Below, piece after piece: positions 1-9,132 of a DNA stretch of 64,000 nucleotides. Numbering within the stretch: position 1 is the first letter of the stretch; each line of letters begins with the position of its first letter. A program made the translations under genes and the position numbers. Under the pieces are notes generated by a model. It worked only from the letters and a program-made list of their open reading frames with translations, did not search any database and was not told where the DNA came from. The DNA is from Cellulomonas sp. 73-145 (GTDB lineage: Bacteria; Actinomycetota; Actinomycetes; Actinomycetales; Cellulomonadaceae). Location of the stretch: positions 310,001 through 374,000 of the forward strand of contig MKTI01000005.1 in assembly GCA_001898185.1 (NCBI GenBank), read 5' to 3'.

Positions 1-646
1 CGAGATCGGGCGCCTGGAACAGGAGCGCGGTCGTCGCCAGCCGGGGCGGCTGAGGGGCTTCGTAGGACGCTGCGGTCTGCGCCGCCGGCGCGGTCGCCTC
101 CGGCTCGCCCGACGTCGGTGCCGCCTGCGGCTCCTCCTCGACCTCCTCCGCCCCGGCCTCGGGCTCGGCGGTCTGGGTCGGCTCGACCTCCACCGTCTCG
201 TCCCGCACTGCTGAACGCGCGCGGCCGCCCGCCGGACGACGGCTCGAACGGCGACGACCGGCGGGAGCCTCCTCCGCCTCGGGCGCCACCGGCGCCTCGA
301 CAGCGGGTGCGGACGGCTCGACAGCCGCGTCCGGGGCGTCGCCGGCCGCCGCGGTCCGGCGGACCGCTCGGCGGCGACGCGGTGCCGCGGACGGCTCCGC
401 AGGGAGGTCGGATGCGGGAGAACCCGCCGTCCCGGTCTCGACCGACGCCGCCTCGGCGGTCGGGGCGTCGCCGGACGGCGTGGCGGTGGCCGCGACGGGC
501 ACCTCCTGCTCGGGTCCCGCGGCTGCCTGGGGCGTCACCGGCGTCGGCGCCGCGACGGAGCGAGTGGCCCGGCGCCGACGCGGACGGACCGTCTCACCCC
601 CGCCAGCCTGGCCGTCGACGGGTTCGGGGGTGGTCTGCTCGGTCAC
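1..646 (-). CDS. rne: Ribonuclease E/G N-terminal part (partial, runs off left edge)
   Basis: The reverse strand is open from a GTG at 646 to the window edge (215 codons). An AGGAG sits about 8 bases before the GTG. The product begins with about 200 residues rich in Ala, Pro and Glu, broken by Arg clusters (for example RPRRRRATR near residue 22), and then reads TTALLFQAPDL. In actinobacterial RNase E/G that low-complexity extension precedes the catalytic region, and TALLFQAPD is a familiar transition. The enzyme is an endoribonuclease for rRNA processing and mRNA decay. The S1 and catalytic domains lie outside the window, so the name rests on the N-terminal tail. An alternative is another Rne/Rng paralogue. 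Confidence 0.72.
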   Translation of the reverse strand, partial: MTEQTTPEPVDGQAGGGETVRPRRRRATRSVAAPTPVTPQAAAGPEQEVPVAATATPSGDAPTAEAASVETGTAGSPASDLPAEPSAAPRRRRAVRRTAAAGDAPDAAVEPSAPAVEAPVAPEAEEAPAGRRRSSRRPAGGRARSAVRDETVEVEPTQTAEPEAGAEEVEEEPQAAPTSGEPEATAPAAQTAASYEAPQPPRLATTALLFQAPDL

Positions 647-667
647 GCGATGTGCTCCTGGGTACCC

Positions 668-700
668 ACCAGCCCCGTGCCCACACGTCACGGTGCTGGT
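668..700 (-). promoter_or_regulatory. Hairpin in the rne leader just before the ribosome site
   Basis: ACCAGC-C-CCGTG (668-679) pairs with CACGG-T-GCTGGT (689-700). That is eleven base pairs with one internal mismatch and a nine-base loop. It lies about eight bases upstream of the rne Shine-Dalgarno. In E. coli, leader hairpins allow RNase E to cleave its own mRNA; a similar role here is inference. Confidence 0.35.
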
Positions 701-911
701 CGGGCGGTCGGTCGTCCTTCGGCACGGTGGCCGGGACGGAAGTCGGCGGTCGGGTCGCGGCCTCGCACGTCGGCGCCATCGCCTGCTGGCCCGGCTGGGC
801 GGCCCCGGTCTGGAGCGTCCTGCCTGGCCGAGCGGCGGCTGGCACGCGGGACGCGCCGGACTGCGAGCTCGGTGGACGGGAGGGCGGTGTGGGCGCCCGA
901 TGTCCGCCGCA

Positions 912-917
912 AGTATC
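912..917 (-). promoter_or_regulatory. Candidate extended -10 for rne
   Basis: On the minus strand the sequence reads TGCGATACT, an extended -10 (TGN before GATACT). It would start a transcript near 905 and give rne a leader of about 260 bases. There is no good -35 at the usual spacing, so this is tentative. Confidence 0.3.
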
Positions 918-1084
918 GCACAGCACCCCTCCGGAGGCGGGAGCGACGAGCCTGGTCCGCGTCGCCCGGGCGCGCCGGGCCGCCTGCGGGCCGTCCTCCG
1001 GCGGTCTGTCGTCGCCTGCCGAGAAGCGCGTCGCGACACGCCGACGCCACGCCGACAGGAAGACGACACCGCGTCGGCATACGT

Positions 1085-1103
1085 GACCTAGGTCCTAGGA
1101 CCT
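1085..1103. promoter_or_regulatory. Overlapping palindromes upstream of cydA (candidate operator)
   Basis: GACCTAGGTC (1085-1094) and AGGTCCTAGGACCT (1090-1103) are both perfect palindromes and overlap by five bases. They lie about 110 bases before cydA, and the right arm covers the candidate -35 (TAGGAC, 1096-1101). This is a plausible site for a dimeric regulator, for example the NarL/DosR-type protein encoded at 9133-9810. The binding protein is not known from sequence. Confidence 0.4.
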
Positions 1104-1124
1104 CGGCCCTACGAGCCCTAGCGT
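1096..1124 (+). promoter_or_regulatory. Candidate cydA promoter
   Basis: TAGGAC (1096-1101), a 17-base spacer, then TAGCGT (1119-1124). Transcription would start near 1131, about 80 bases before the GTG. The -35 is embedded in the palindrome. Confidence 0.35.
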
Positions 1125-1212
1125 TCCGAACGGGCCTAGACCCGCCTCGCCATCAGGTGCGACGGGCGCAGGGCCTGCCCCGCCGCCCGATCCTGGACCC
1201 CCGGAGACCTGC

Positions 1213-2694
1213 GTGGACGCGCTGACCCTGGCCCGCTGGCAGTTCGGTATCACCACCGTCTACCACTTCATCTTCGTGCCCCTGACGATCGGTCTCTCGA
1301 CCCTCGTCGCGATCATGCAGACGCTGTGGGTCCGCTCCGGGAAGACGGAGTGGCTACGCCTGACCAAGTACTTCGGCAAGCTGCTGCTGATCAACTTCGC
1401 GATCGGCGTGGCCACCGGCATCGTCCAGGAGTTCCAGTTCGGCATGAACTGGAGCGAGTACTCGCGGTTCGTCGGCGACATCTTCGGTGCGCCGCTGGCG
1501 ATGGAGGCCCTGGCGGCCTTCTTCATCGAGTCGACGTTCCTCGGCCTGTGGATCTTCGGCTGGGACAAGCTGCCGAAGCGGGTGCACCTCGCGACGATCT
1601 GGCTCGTGGCCGGGTCCACCACGCTGTCGGCCTTCTTCATCCTCTCGGCCAACTCCTGGATGCAGCACCCGGTGGGCGCGACCTTCAACCCCGCGACGGG
1701 CCGTGCGGAGATGCACGACCTCGGCGCCGTGGTGACCAACCCGACGGTGCTGGCGGCCTTCCCGCACACGATCGCGGCGGCCTTCCTGACCGCCGGCACC
1801 TTCGTCGCGGCGGTCTGCACGTTGTGGATGGTCCGGCTGGTGCGCCGGGGCGACACCGACCGGGCACGGGCGGTCTACAGGCCGGGGCTGCGCCTCGGCC
1901 TGGTGGCCATCGTCATCTCGGGCATCGTCGTGGCCGGCTCCGGGCACTGGCAGGCGCAGCTGATGTTCCGCCAGCAGCCGATGAAGATGGCCGCGGCGGA
2001 GGGCCTGGTCAACACGGAGACCCGCGTCCCGCTGTCCCTGCTGACGGTCGGCAGCCTGAACAACGACCCGGCCAGCGTCCAGCACCTGGTGCAGATCCCC
2101 TGCCTGACGTCGATCCTCGCCGACAACACCTGCAACTCCACGCTGAAGGGCGTCGCGGACCTGCAGAAGCAGTACGAGCAGAAGTACGGCACCGGCGTCG
2201 ACTACATCCCCAACCTCGCGGTGACCTACTGGTCCTTCCGGCTGATGATGGCGTTCGCCGCCTTCGCGGCGCTGCTGGCCCTGATGACGCTGTGGCTCAC
2301 CCGCAAGGGCCGGGTCAGCGACAACGTCTGGTTGCGTCCCGTGGCCATCGCGGCGCTGCCGACGATCTTCCTGGCGTCGAGCGCCGGCTGGATCTTCACG
2401 GAGATGGGCCGCCAGCCCTGGGTCGTCGCGCCGAACCCCAACCCCGAGGGTGCGGACATGGTGTGGCAGCTGACGATGCGGGGCGTCTCGACGCAGGTGA
2501 GCGCCGGCTCCGTGGTGACTTCCCTGGTGCTGTTCACCCTGCTGTACGGAGTGCTCGCCGTCGCGTGGTACCGGCTGATGCGCCGGTACGTCGCCGGCGG
2601 CGTCGACGACGCCGGCCTCGGCGCCGACACCCCCGCGGACGGTGGCGAGGGAACGACCACCGACGTCGACCGCCCGTTGTCCTTCGCGTACTGA
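1213..2694 (+). CDS. cydA: Cytochrome bd ubiquinol/menaquinol oxidase subunit I
   Basis: CydA binds hemes b558, b595 and d and oxidises quinol at the membrane with high oxygen affinity. The 493-residue product has the expected ligands and proton residues: H18 in YHFIFVP, E98 and E106 in the MEALAAFFIE helix, H185 in AFPHT, R343 and M345 in WSFRLM, and the GRQPW signature at 399-403. It has about nine hydrophobic helices and a quinol loop of intermediate length. The GTG at 1213 is preceded by GGAG and gives the canonical N-terminus. It is the first gene of cydABDC with cydB 21 bases downstream, and regulation is probably through the palindromes near 1090. Confidence 0.97.
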   Translation: MDALTLARWQFGITTVYHFIFVPLTIGLSTLVAIMQTLWVRSGKTEWLRLTKYFGKLLLINFAIGVATGIVQEFQFGMNWSEYSRFVGDIFGAPLAMEALAAFFIESTFLGLWIFGWDKLPKRVHLATIWLVAGSTTLSAFFILSANSWMQHPVGATFNPATGRAEMHDLGAVVTNPTVLAAFPHTIAAAFLTAGTFVAAVCTLWMVRLVRRGDTDRARAVYRPGLRLGLVAIVISGIVVAGSGHWQAQLMFRQQPMKMAAAEGLVNTETRVPLSLLTVGSLNNDPASVQHLVQIPCLTSILADNTCNSTLKGVADLQKQYEQKYGTGVDYIPNLAVTYWSFRLMMAFAAFAALLALMTLWLTRKGRVSDNVWLRPVAIAALPTIFLASSAGWIFTEMGRQPWVVAPNPNPEGADMVWQLTMRGVSTQVSAGSVVTSLVLFTLLYGVLAVAWYRLMRRYVAGGVDDAGLGADTPADGGEGTTTDVDRPLSFAY

Positions 2695-2715
2695 GACCGC
2701 CGGAGCCTTCAGACC

Positions 2716-3822
2716 ATGAGCCACGAGACCCTGCAGATCCTTTGGTTCGTCCTCATCGCCGTCCTCTGGACCGGGTACCTGGTCCTCGAGGGGTTCGACT
2801 TCGGCGTCGGGATGCTCCTGCCCTTCCTGCCGCGCGACGAGCGTGAGCGCCGCGTGATGATCAACACCGTCGGCCCCGTCTGGGACGGCAACGAGGTGTG
2901 GCTGCTCACCGCAGGCGGCGCGACGTTCGCCGCCTTCCCGGAGTGGTACGCCACCCTCTTCTCGGGCGCGTACCTGCCCCTGCTGCTGATCCTGCTCGCC
3001 CTGATCGCGCGCGTCGTGTCCTTCGAGTGGCGCGGCAAGATCAGCACCCCGAGATGGCAGCGCAGCTTCTACTGGGGCCTGGTGCTCGGCTCGTGGGTCC
3101 CGGCGGTGCTGTGGGGCGTCGCGTTCGGCAACCTGGTCGCCGGTCTGAAGATCTCGCCGGTCACCAGCACCGTGAGCAACCCGGGCGCCGCCCAGGACAT
3201 CACCCGCACCACGCTGCAGTACACGGGCGGGTTCTTCGACCTGCTGAGCGCCGGGCACGGGTTCGCCCTGCTGACCGGCGTGCTGACGGCCACCGTCTTC
3301 CTGGCCCACGGCGCGATCTTCCTGTCGCTGAAGACCGCGGGAGACCTCCAGTCGCGGGCCGCCGTGCTGGCGAAGCGGCTGTCCCTCGGCGCGCTCGGTG
3401 TCGGGGCGGTGTGGGCGATCTGGCTGCAGCTCGCCTTCTCGCGCAACGCCTGGACGTGGGCTGCGCTCGTGCTCGCAGCCCTCGCCCTCGCTGCCGCGGC
3501 CTGGTTCGCGTGGGTCGGCGCCCACGGGCGGGCGTTCGCCGCCTCGGCGGTGGCGATCGTGGCGGCCGTGGTGCTGATCTTCGGCGCGATGTTCCCCGAC
3601 GTGATGCCGTCCACCATCGACCCGGCGTACTCGCTGACCATCCACAACGCCTCGTCCAGCGCCTACACGCTCACCATGATGTCGTGGGTGGCACTGATCC
3701 TGACGCCGCTGGTGCTGGCGTACCAGGCGTGGACGTACTGGGTGTTCCGCAAGCGCATCGGCGTGCACCACATCCCCGAGCAGGTGGACGTGACCTTCGA
3801 GAACGCCCCGTCGCTGCGGTGA
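2716..3822 (+). CDS. cydB: Cytochrome bd oxidase subunit II
   Basis: The 368-residue CydB partner of CydA is an integral membrane protein with eight or nine helices. The N-terminus has the family hallmark GYLVLEGFDFG (20-30), and VWDGNEVWL follows near residue 55. Both are strongly conserved in CydB. Subunit II stabilises the heme-binding CydA and carries a proton path. The ATG at 2716 has GGAG about eleven bases upstream. The gene lies between cydA and cydD with short spacers, indicating one transcript. Confidence 0.97.
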   Translation: MSHETLQILWFVLIAVLWTGYLVLEGFDFGVGMLLPFLPRDERERRVMINTVGPVWDGNEVWLLTAGGATFAAFPEWYATLFSGAYLPLLLILLALIARVVSFEWRGKISTPRWQRSFYWGLVLGSWVPAVLWGVAFGNLVAGLKISPVTSTVSNPGAAQDITRTTLQYTGGFFDLLSAGHGFALLTGVLTATVFLAHGAIFLSLKTAGDLQSRAAVLAKRLSLGALGVGAVWAIWLQLAFSRNAWTWAALVLAALALAAAAWFAWVGAHGRAFAASAVAIVAAVVLIFGAMFPDVMPSTIDPAYSLTIHNASSSAYTLTMMSWVALILTPLVLAYQAWTYWVFRKRIGVHHIPEQVDVTFENAPSLR

Positions 3823-3829
3823 CGGCCGC

Positions 3830-5491
3830 GTGAGGCCGCTCGACCCGCGGCTGCTGCGCTACGCCCGCTCCGCGCGAGCCTACGTCGCCCTGACCGTCGG
3901 CCTCGGCCTCGTGATGGGCGCCCTGGTGGTGGCGCAGGCGCTGCTGCTGGCGCACGCGCTCGGTGGTGCGGTGGAGCACGGCGCCACGCTCGCATCGCTC
4001 TCCGGCACCGTCGTGGCCCTGGTCGGCGTCGTGGTCGGTCGCGGCCTGGTCACCGCGGTGCAGGAGCGGTTCGCGCACCGTGCGGCCACGCGCGCCGTGG
4101 CCGAGCTGCGCAGCGGCGTGGTGGGGCGGGCCGCAGACCTCGGGCCACGGTGGCTCGCATCGGGTCAGGGCCCTGCGGTGGTCACCCTCGCGACGCGTGG
4201 TCTGGACGGGCTGGAGCCGTACTTCGTCCGGTACCTGCCCCAGCTGGTGCTCGCGGCGACGCTGACGCCGGGCACGCTGCTGGTGGTGCTCGGCCTGGAC
4301 TGGGTGTCGGCGGCGATCCTGGTCGGCACGCTGCCGCTGATCCCGCTGTTCATGGTGCTGATCGGTCAGCTGACGCAGGGCCGCTCCGCCAGGGGCCTGG
4401 AGGCGATGCAGCGCCTCGGCGCCCAGGTGCTCGACCTGCTCGCGGGCCTGCCGACGCTGCGCGCGTTCGGGCGGCAGCGGGGCCCGGCCGCACGCGTGCG
4501 GGCACTGGGCGACGCGCACCGGCGGTCGACCATGGCGACGCTGCAGATCGCCTTCCTGTCCGGGATGGTGCTCGAGCTGCTGACCACCCTGTCCGTCGCG
4601 CTCGTCGCGGTGGCGATCGGGCTGCGCCTGGTCAGCGGCCGGCTGGACCTGGTGACGGGCCTGGCGGTGCTGATGCTCGCCCCTGAGGTGTTCTGGCCGC
4701 TGCGGCAGGTCGGGGCGCAGTTCCACGCAGCCGCGGACGGCGTGGCCGCGGCCGAGGCGGCGTTCGGCGTCCTCGACACACCGGTACCCGCTCGGGGCAC
4801 CCAGGCCTGCCCGGACCTGTCCCGCTCGACGCTGCGGCTCTCGGGTGTGGGGGTGCGGTCCGCCGGGGGTCTGACACCGGCCGGCCTCGATCTCGAGCTG
4901 GTCCCCGGCACCGTGGCGGCCCTCGTCGGGCCCTCAGGCGTGGGCAAGACGAGCACCGTCGAGGTGCTGCTGGGCCTGCTGGCTCCCGACCACGGCACCG
5001 CGCGCGTGCAGACCTCCGACGGCGGCTGGCTGGACCTGTCCGACGTCGACCGGCGCAGCTACTGGGACCAGGTGAGCTGGCTGCCGCAACGGCCGGTCCT
5101 CGAACCCGGCACCGTGCGGCAGCTCGTCGGCGGTCGCGACGACGCCGCCCGTGCGCACGCCGCGGCGCTGACCGGCCTCGACGGCGTCGTGGCGGGCCTC
5201 CCCCACGGCTGGGACCAACCGCTCGGGACGGGCGGTGCCGGCCTGTCGGTCGGCCAGCGGCAGCGCGTCGCTCTGACCGCCGCGCTGCTCGCGGACGCGC
5301 CGCTGGTGGTGCTCGACGAGCCGACGGCGCACCTCGACGCGGCCGGCGAGCAGGTGGTCCTGGCGACAGTCGCCGCGCTGCGCGCGGCTGGCCGCACGGT
5401 GCTGCTCGTCGCCCACCGGCCCTCGCTGGTGGCCGGCGCCGACCACGTCGTCACGGTGCACGCCGAGCGCGCCGCCGAGGTGGTGGCGTGA
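3830..5491 (+). CDS. cydD: CydD subunit of the thiol exporter needed for bd oxidase assembly
   Basis: This is an ABC exporter half-transporter of 553 residues. Six membrane helices fill roughly residues 15-300, followed by a nucleotide-binding domain. Visible motifs are Walker A GPSGVGKT (367-374), signature LSVGQ (472-476) and Walker B LVVLDEP (492-498). CydDC exports cysteine/glutathione-type reductants (and affects heme loading) and is required to assemble cytochrome bd. The gene starts with GTG seven bases after cydB. Its TGA overlaps the next GTG (GTGA at 5488-5491), so translation is probably coupled. Confidence 0.93.
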   Translation: MRPLDPRLLRYARSARAYVALTVGLGLVMGALVVAQALLLAHALGGAVEHGATLASLSGTVVALVGVVVGRGLVTAVQERFAHRAATRAVAELRSGVVGRAADLGPRWLASGQGPAVVTLATRGLDGLEPYFVRYLPQLVLAATLTPGTLLVVLGLDWVSAAILVGTLPLIPLFMVLIGQLTQGRSARGLEAMQRLGAQVLDLLAGLPTLRAFGRQRGPAARVRALGDAHRRSTMATLQIAFLSGMVLELLTTLSVALVAVAIGLRLVSGRLDLVTGLAVLMLAPEVFWPLRQVGAQFHAAADGVAAAEAAFGVLDTPVPARGTQACPDLSRSTLRLSGVGVRSAGGLTPAGLDLELVPGTVAALVGPSGVGKTSTVEVLLGLLAPDHGTARVQTSDGGWLDLSDVDRRSYWDQVSWLPQRPVLEPGTVRQLVGGRDDAARAHAAALTGLDGVVAGLPHGWDQPLGTGGAGLSVGQRQRVALTAALLADAPLVVLDEPTAHLDAAGEQVVLATVAALRAAGRTVLLVAHRPSLVAGADHVVTVHAERAAEVVA

Positions 5492-7326
5492 GCACGGACC
5501 AGACGCTCCCGGCGGGACCGGCACCCGTTGACGACGCCGGGGCCGACACCCCGCCCCGCGGCACCCTCCGTCGCGCCCTCCGACTGCTGGAGGTGCCGCG
5601 TGGCCGCGCGCTGCTCGCGGTGCTGGTCGGCACGCTGGCCCTGGGCTGCGCCGTCGCGCTGGCGGCGGTCTCCGCGTGGCTGATCGCGCGAGCGTCGCAG
5701 ATGCCGCCGGTGCTGCTGCTGTCCGTCGCCACGGTCGCGGTGCGGACCTTCGGCATCGGCCGCGGGGTGCTGCGGTACTGCGACCGGCTGGTCTCGCACG
5801 ACGTGGCGCTGCGCGGCATGACGACGCTGCGCACCACGCTGTACGGCCGCCTCGCGGCGGGTCGCGCGGACGCCACGCTCGGCCTGCGTCGGGGCGACCT
5901 GCTCGCCCGGGTCGGTGCCGACGTGGACGCCGTCGGCGACGTGGTGGTGCGCGGTCTGCTGCCCGCCGGTGTGGCGCTGATGCTCGGTGTCGGCACCGTC
6001 ACCGCCATGGCGTTCTTCTGGCCGCCGGCCGCCCTGGCGCTGGCCCTGTGCCTGCTGCTGGCCGGTGTGGTCGCCCCGGCGCTGACGGTCCGTGGCGTAC
6101 GCGCCACCGAGCGGCGGGCGGCACAGGCCAGGGCCGACTCGTCCGCCGCGGCGCTGTCGGTCCTGGACGACGCCGGTCCCCTGCTGGTCTCCGGCCGCCT
6201 CGACAGCCGCCTCAGCGCGGTGCGCGAGGCGGACGCCCGCGTGGCCGCGGCCGTCGACAGCGGGGCCCGACCGACCGCCCTGGCGGCCGGGATCGGCACC
6301 GCCGCGACGGTCCTGGCGGCGGTGGCGGCGCTGGTGACCGGCGTGCCCGCGCTACGCGCGGGTCTGCTCGCGCCCGTGGAGCTGGCGGTGATCGTGCTGA
6401 CTCCGCTCGCGGCCTTCGAGGCGACCGCGCTGTTGCCCGCTGCGGCCGTGCAGCTGCAGCGGTCCCGGGTCGCAGCAGCCCGCATCCTCGCACTGCTGGA
6501 CGCCGCGGACGCCCCGGCGGTCGACATGGGCGACGCGGCGCCGGAGCAGACGGGCGGCGGAGCGCACGTGCTGCACGCGCGCGACCTTGCCGTCGGCTGG
6601 CCCTCCCGGTCGCCCGCGCTCACCGGTGTCGACCTCGACCTCCGGCCGGGCCGCACCGTCGCCGTCGTCGGACCGAGCGGCATCGGCAAGACGACCCTGC
6701 TGCTGACGCTCGCCGGTCTCCTCGATCCCCGCCACGGGTCGGTCACGCTCGACGGGACGCCGCTGCGGATGCTCGACGACCCGGACCGCGCGGCCCGCGT
6801 CGTCGTCACCACGGAGGATGCGCACGTGTTCGGCACCACCGTCCTGGAGAACCTCCGCGTCGCCCGTGGCGACGTGACGCCGGACCAGGCCCAGGAGGCG
6901 TTGCAGCGTGTCGGTCTGGGCACGTGGCTCGCCGGCCTGCCGGACGGGCTCGACACGCTCCTCGGCCCCGATGCGCGCACCGTCTCCGGCGGTGAGCGTC
7001 GTCGGCTGCTCCTGGCCCGTGCGCTGCTCGCCCCTGCCCCCCTGCTGCTGGTCGACGAGCCGGCCGAGCACCTCGACCCCGCGACGGCGGACGCCCTGGT
7101 CCACGAGCTGCTGGACCGGCCGACCGGCTGGGACGGCAGACCGCGCGGGGTGGTCGTCGTCACCCATCGTCTGGCGCCCCTCGCCGCCGCCGACGAGGTG
7201 CTGTGGCTCGCCGACGGCACCGTGGCGGCGCGTGGCACCCACCAGCAGCTCCTCGACGGGACCCCGGGCTACCGTGAGGCGGTGGACCGCGAGCGGGTCG
7301 CGGTCGAGCCACAGGAGCGTGCATGA
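5488..7326 (+). CDS. cydC: CydC subunit of the thiol exporter
   Basis: This is the second half of the heterodimeric CydDC exporter, 612 residues with an N-terminal six-helix membrane domain. The ATPase domain carries Walker A GPSGIGKT (395-402), signature SGGE (500-503) and Walker B LLLVDEP (519-525). It starts inside the cydD stop codon and ends in an ATGA shared with the sensor kinase. Four genes plus the kinase are therefore packed without gaps, which suggests one regulatory unit. The assignment to CydC rather than CydD follows gene order and the poorer match to generic exporters. Confidence 0.92.
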   Translation: MSTDQTLPAGPAPVDDAGADTPPRGTLRRALRLLEVPRGRALLAVLVGTLALGCAVALAAVSAWLIARASQMPPVLLLSVATVAVRTFGIGRGVLRYCDRLVSHDVALRGMTTLRTTLYGRLAAGRADATLGLRRGDLLARVGADVDAVGDVVVRGLLPAGVALMLGVGTVTAMAFFWPPAALALALCLLLAGVVAPALTVRGVRATERRAAQARADSSAAALSVLDDAGPLLVSGRLDSRLSAVREADARVAAAVDSGARPTALAAGIGTAATVLAAVAALVTGVPALRAGLLAPVELAVIVLTPLAAFEATALLPAAAVQLQRSRVAAARILALLDAADAPAVDMGDAAPEQTGGGAHVLHARDLAVGWPSRSPALTGVDLDLRPGRTVAVVGPSGIGKTTLLLTLAGLLDPRHGSVTLDGTPLRMLDDPDRAARVVVTTEDAHVFGTTVLENLRVARGDVTPDQAQEALQRVGLGTWLAGLPDGLDTLLGPDARTVSGGERRRLLLARALLAPAPLLLVDEPAEHLDPATADALVHELLDRPTGWDGRPRGVVVVTHRLAPLAAADEVLWLADGTVAARGTHQQLLDGTPGYREAVDRERVAVEPQERA

Positions 7327-9074
7327 CCGCAGTCCCTGCGCCCGGTCGCCAGGTGGGCGCCCCGTTCGAGCACGGTGTGCTCACGGAGGCCGGCACGCAT
7401 CCCGCGACCCTGACCGGCGACGGCCTGACCGACCTGATGCAGGCGATCCTCTCGGTGGCCGGCGAGCTCGAGCTCTCGGCCGTCCTCGAGCGGTTCGTCC
7501 AGGTCAGCGCCGAGCTGACCGGTGCGCGGTTCGGTGCGATCAACGTGCTCGACAACCGCGGGGCCTCGACCACGTTCGTCTACACCGGCGTCCCCACGGC
7601 GATCGCCCGGATGCTCGCGCGGCCGCCGCACGCCCAGGGCGTCCTCGGCCAGATCCCCGACGAGGGGGCGCTGCGGCTGACGGACCTCACCAAGCACCCG
7701 GCGTTCCGCGGCTGGCCGGCCAACCACCCGCCGATGGGCTCGTTCCTCGGCGCCTCCGTGCGGGTGCGGGACCGCGTGTTCGGCCAGCTCTACCTGTCCG
7801 AGAAGCTGGACGGCAGCGCCTTCACCCAGCAGGACGAGGACACCGTGGTCGCCCTCGCCGCCGCCGCCGGTGTCGCCGTCTCCAACGCCCAGCTGTACGC
7901 CGAGTCCGGCCGCCGGGAGCACTGGCTGCGTGCCGGTCAGGAGATCACGACGATGCTGCTCGAGGGCATCGACGAGGAGGAGGCACTCGAGCACATCACC
8001 CGCACCGCACGCGACGTGGCCGGTGCCGACACGGCGGCGCTGGCGCTGCCCGGGCTCGCCGGTGAGCTGCTGATCGAGCTGGCCGACGGGCACGACGCCG
8101 ACAAGCTGCTCGGCCAGGTGATGCCGGAGGGCGGCCGTGCGTGGACGGTGATGAAGGAGGGCAAGGGACTGATGACGCCGTCCCTGTCCGCCTCCCGCAC
8201 GGTGACCCTCGCCGCGATGCGCGCCTTCGGGCCGGCGATGTTCGCCCCGCTGCAGACCTCCGGACGCGGCGTCGGCGTCCTGATCCTGCTGCGCCGCGTG
8301 GCCTCCCTGCCGTTCGACGAGGGCGACCTGGTGACCGCCGAGTCGTTCGCGTCGCAGGCCGCGCTGGCTTACGTGCTGGCGGAGGCCCGTCACGCCCAGG
8401 ACGTCGCGGCGCTGCTCGATGAGCGCGAGCGGATCGCCCGGGACCTGCACGACCTGGCCATCCAGCAGCTGTTCGCCACCGGCATGCAGCTGGAGACGGT
8501 GCGTCGGCGCTCGGCCCGCGGTGTGGACGCGCACGAGCTGACCGCCATCGTCGAGGAGGCCCTGGACAACGTCGACGAGTCGGTGCGGCAGATCCGCCAC
8601 ATCGTGCACGAGCTGCGCGACCCGGACGCCGCCACGGGCCTGGTGGAGCGGCTGCGCCGCGAGGCGTCGCTCGCCCGCACCGGCCTGGGCTTCGCCCCGT
8701 CCCTGGTCATCTCCCTCGAGGGCGCCATGCTCGGCGCGGACGACGTCGAGGCGGAGGACCTGCTGGACGAGCGGCTCGACGCGCAGCTGACCGACGACGT
8801 GGTCGCCGTCGTCCGGGAGGGGCTGGCCAACGCCGCCCGGCACGCGCACGCCTCGTCGGTGACCGTGTCGGTGTCCGTGCGTGGCAGCGGACCGCAGGGC
8901 ACGGTGCTGGTGGAGGTGCAGGACGACGGCATCGGCATGCCGATGCGTCGCGACCGCACCTCCGGCACCGGCAACCTCGCGGCCCGTGCCCGTCAGCACG
9001 GCGGGACGTTCTCCCTCAGCACGCCGCCGGACGGGCGCGGGACGCTGCTGACGTGGCAGGCGCCCCTCCCCTGA
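7323..9074 (+). CDS. DosS/DevS-like sensor histidine kinase with two GAF domains
   Basis: A 583-residue soluble kinase: GAF A at about 40-200, GAF B at about 210-355, HisKA_3 dimerisation domain with H376 in RDLHDLAIQQL, and an ATP domain with N, G1 (DDGIGMP) and G2 (GTGNLAARA) boxes. GAF A is close to mycobacterial DosS/DosT, including NHPPM around H135, where the heme-ligating histidine of those oxygen/NO/redox sensors lies. Heme binding is inference. The ATG overlaps the cydC stop (ATGA), which ties the sensor to bd oxidase expression. The likely partner is the convergent response regulator at 9133-9810. Confidence 0.85.
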   Translation: MTAVPAPGRQVGAPFEHGVLTEAGTHPATLTGDGLTDLMQAILSVAGELELSAVLERFVQVSAELTGARFGAINVLDNRGASTTFVYTGVPTAIARMLARPPHAQGVLGQIPDEGALRLTDLTKHPAFRGWPANHPPMGSFLGASVRVRDRVFGQLYLSEKLDGSAFTQQDEDTVVALAAAAGVAVSNAQLYAESGRREHWLRAGQEITTMLLEGIDEEEALEHITRTARDVAGADTAALALPGLAGELLIELADGHDADKLLGQVMPEGGRAWTVMKEGKGLMTPSLSASRTVTLAAMRAFGPAMFAPLQTSGRGVGVLILLRRVASLPFDEGDLVTAESFASQAALAYVLAEARHAQDVAALLDERERIARDLHDLAIQQLFATGMQLETVRRRSARGVDAHELTAIVEEALDNVDESVRQIRHIVHELRDPDAATGLVERLRREASLARTGLGFAPSLVISLEGAMLGADDVEAEDLLDERLDAQLTDDVVAVVREGLANAARHAHASSVTVSVSVRGSGPQGTVLVEVQDDGIGMPMRRDRTSGTGNLAARARQHGGTFSLSTPPDGRGTLLTWQAPLP

Positions 9075-9132
9075 GCGCCGCCGGCCACGCCGGCGTGCCG
9101 GCCCCACGGATCGGGCGGCCGCCGGCCGCCGG

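Larger units (their letters stand above)
647..1212. other. 566-base divergent intergenic region rne / cydA
   Basis: This is the only stretch over 300 bases without a gene. Reading frames across it show only Arg/Pro/Gly-rich shadow translations. The rne side (647 to about 905) looks like a long 5' UTR with a hairpin at 668-700. The cyd side holds overlapping palindromes (1085-1103) and a candidate cydA promoter (1096-1124). I see nothing convincing between about 920 and 1080. Confidence 0.6.

Noticed and set aside
1354..3771. An 805-codon open frame antisense to cydA/cydB
   Set aside because: It is rich in Arg, Gly, His and Gln with no domain, and it mirrors the third-position GC of cydAB. 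It is a high-GC shadow.
9086..9097. Palindrome CACGCCGGCGTG between convergent kinase and regulator genes
   Set aside because: It has no loop, and a hairpin would have only four pairs; GC-rich dyads of this size are common here.
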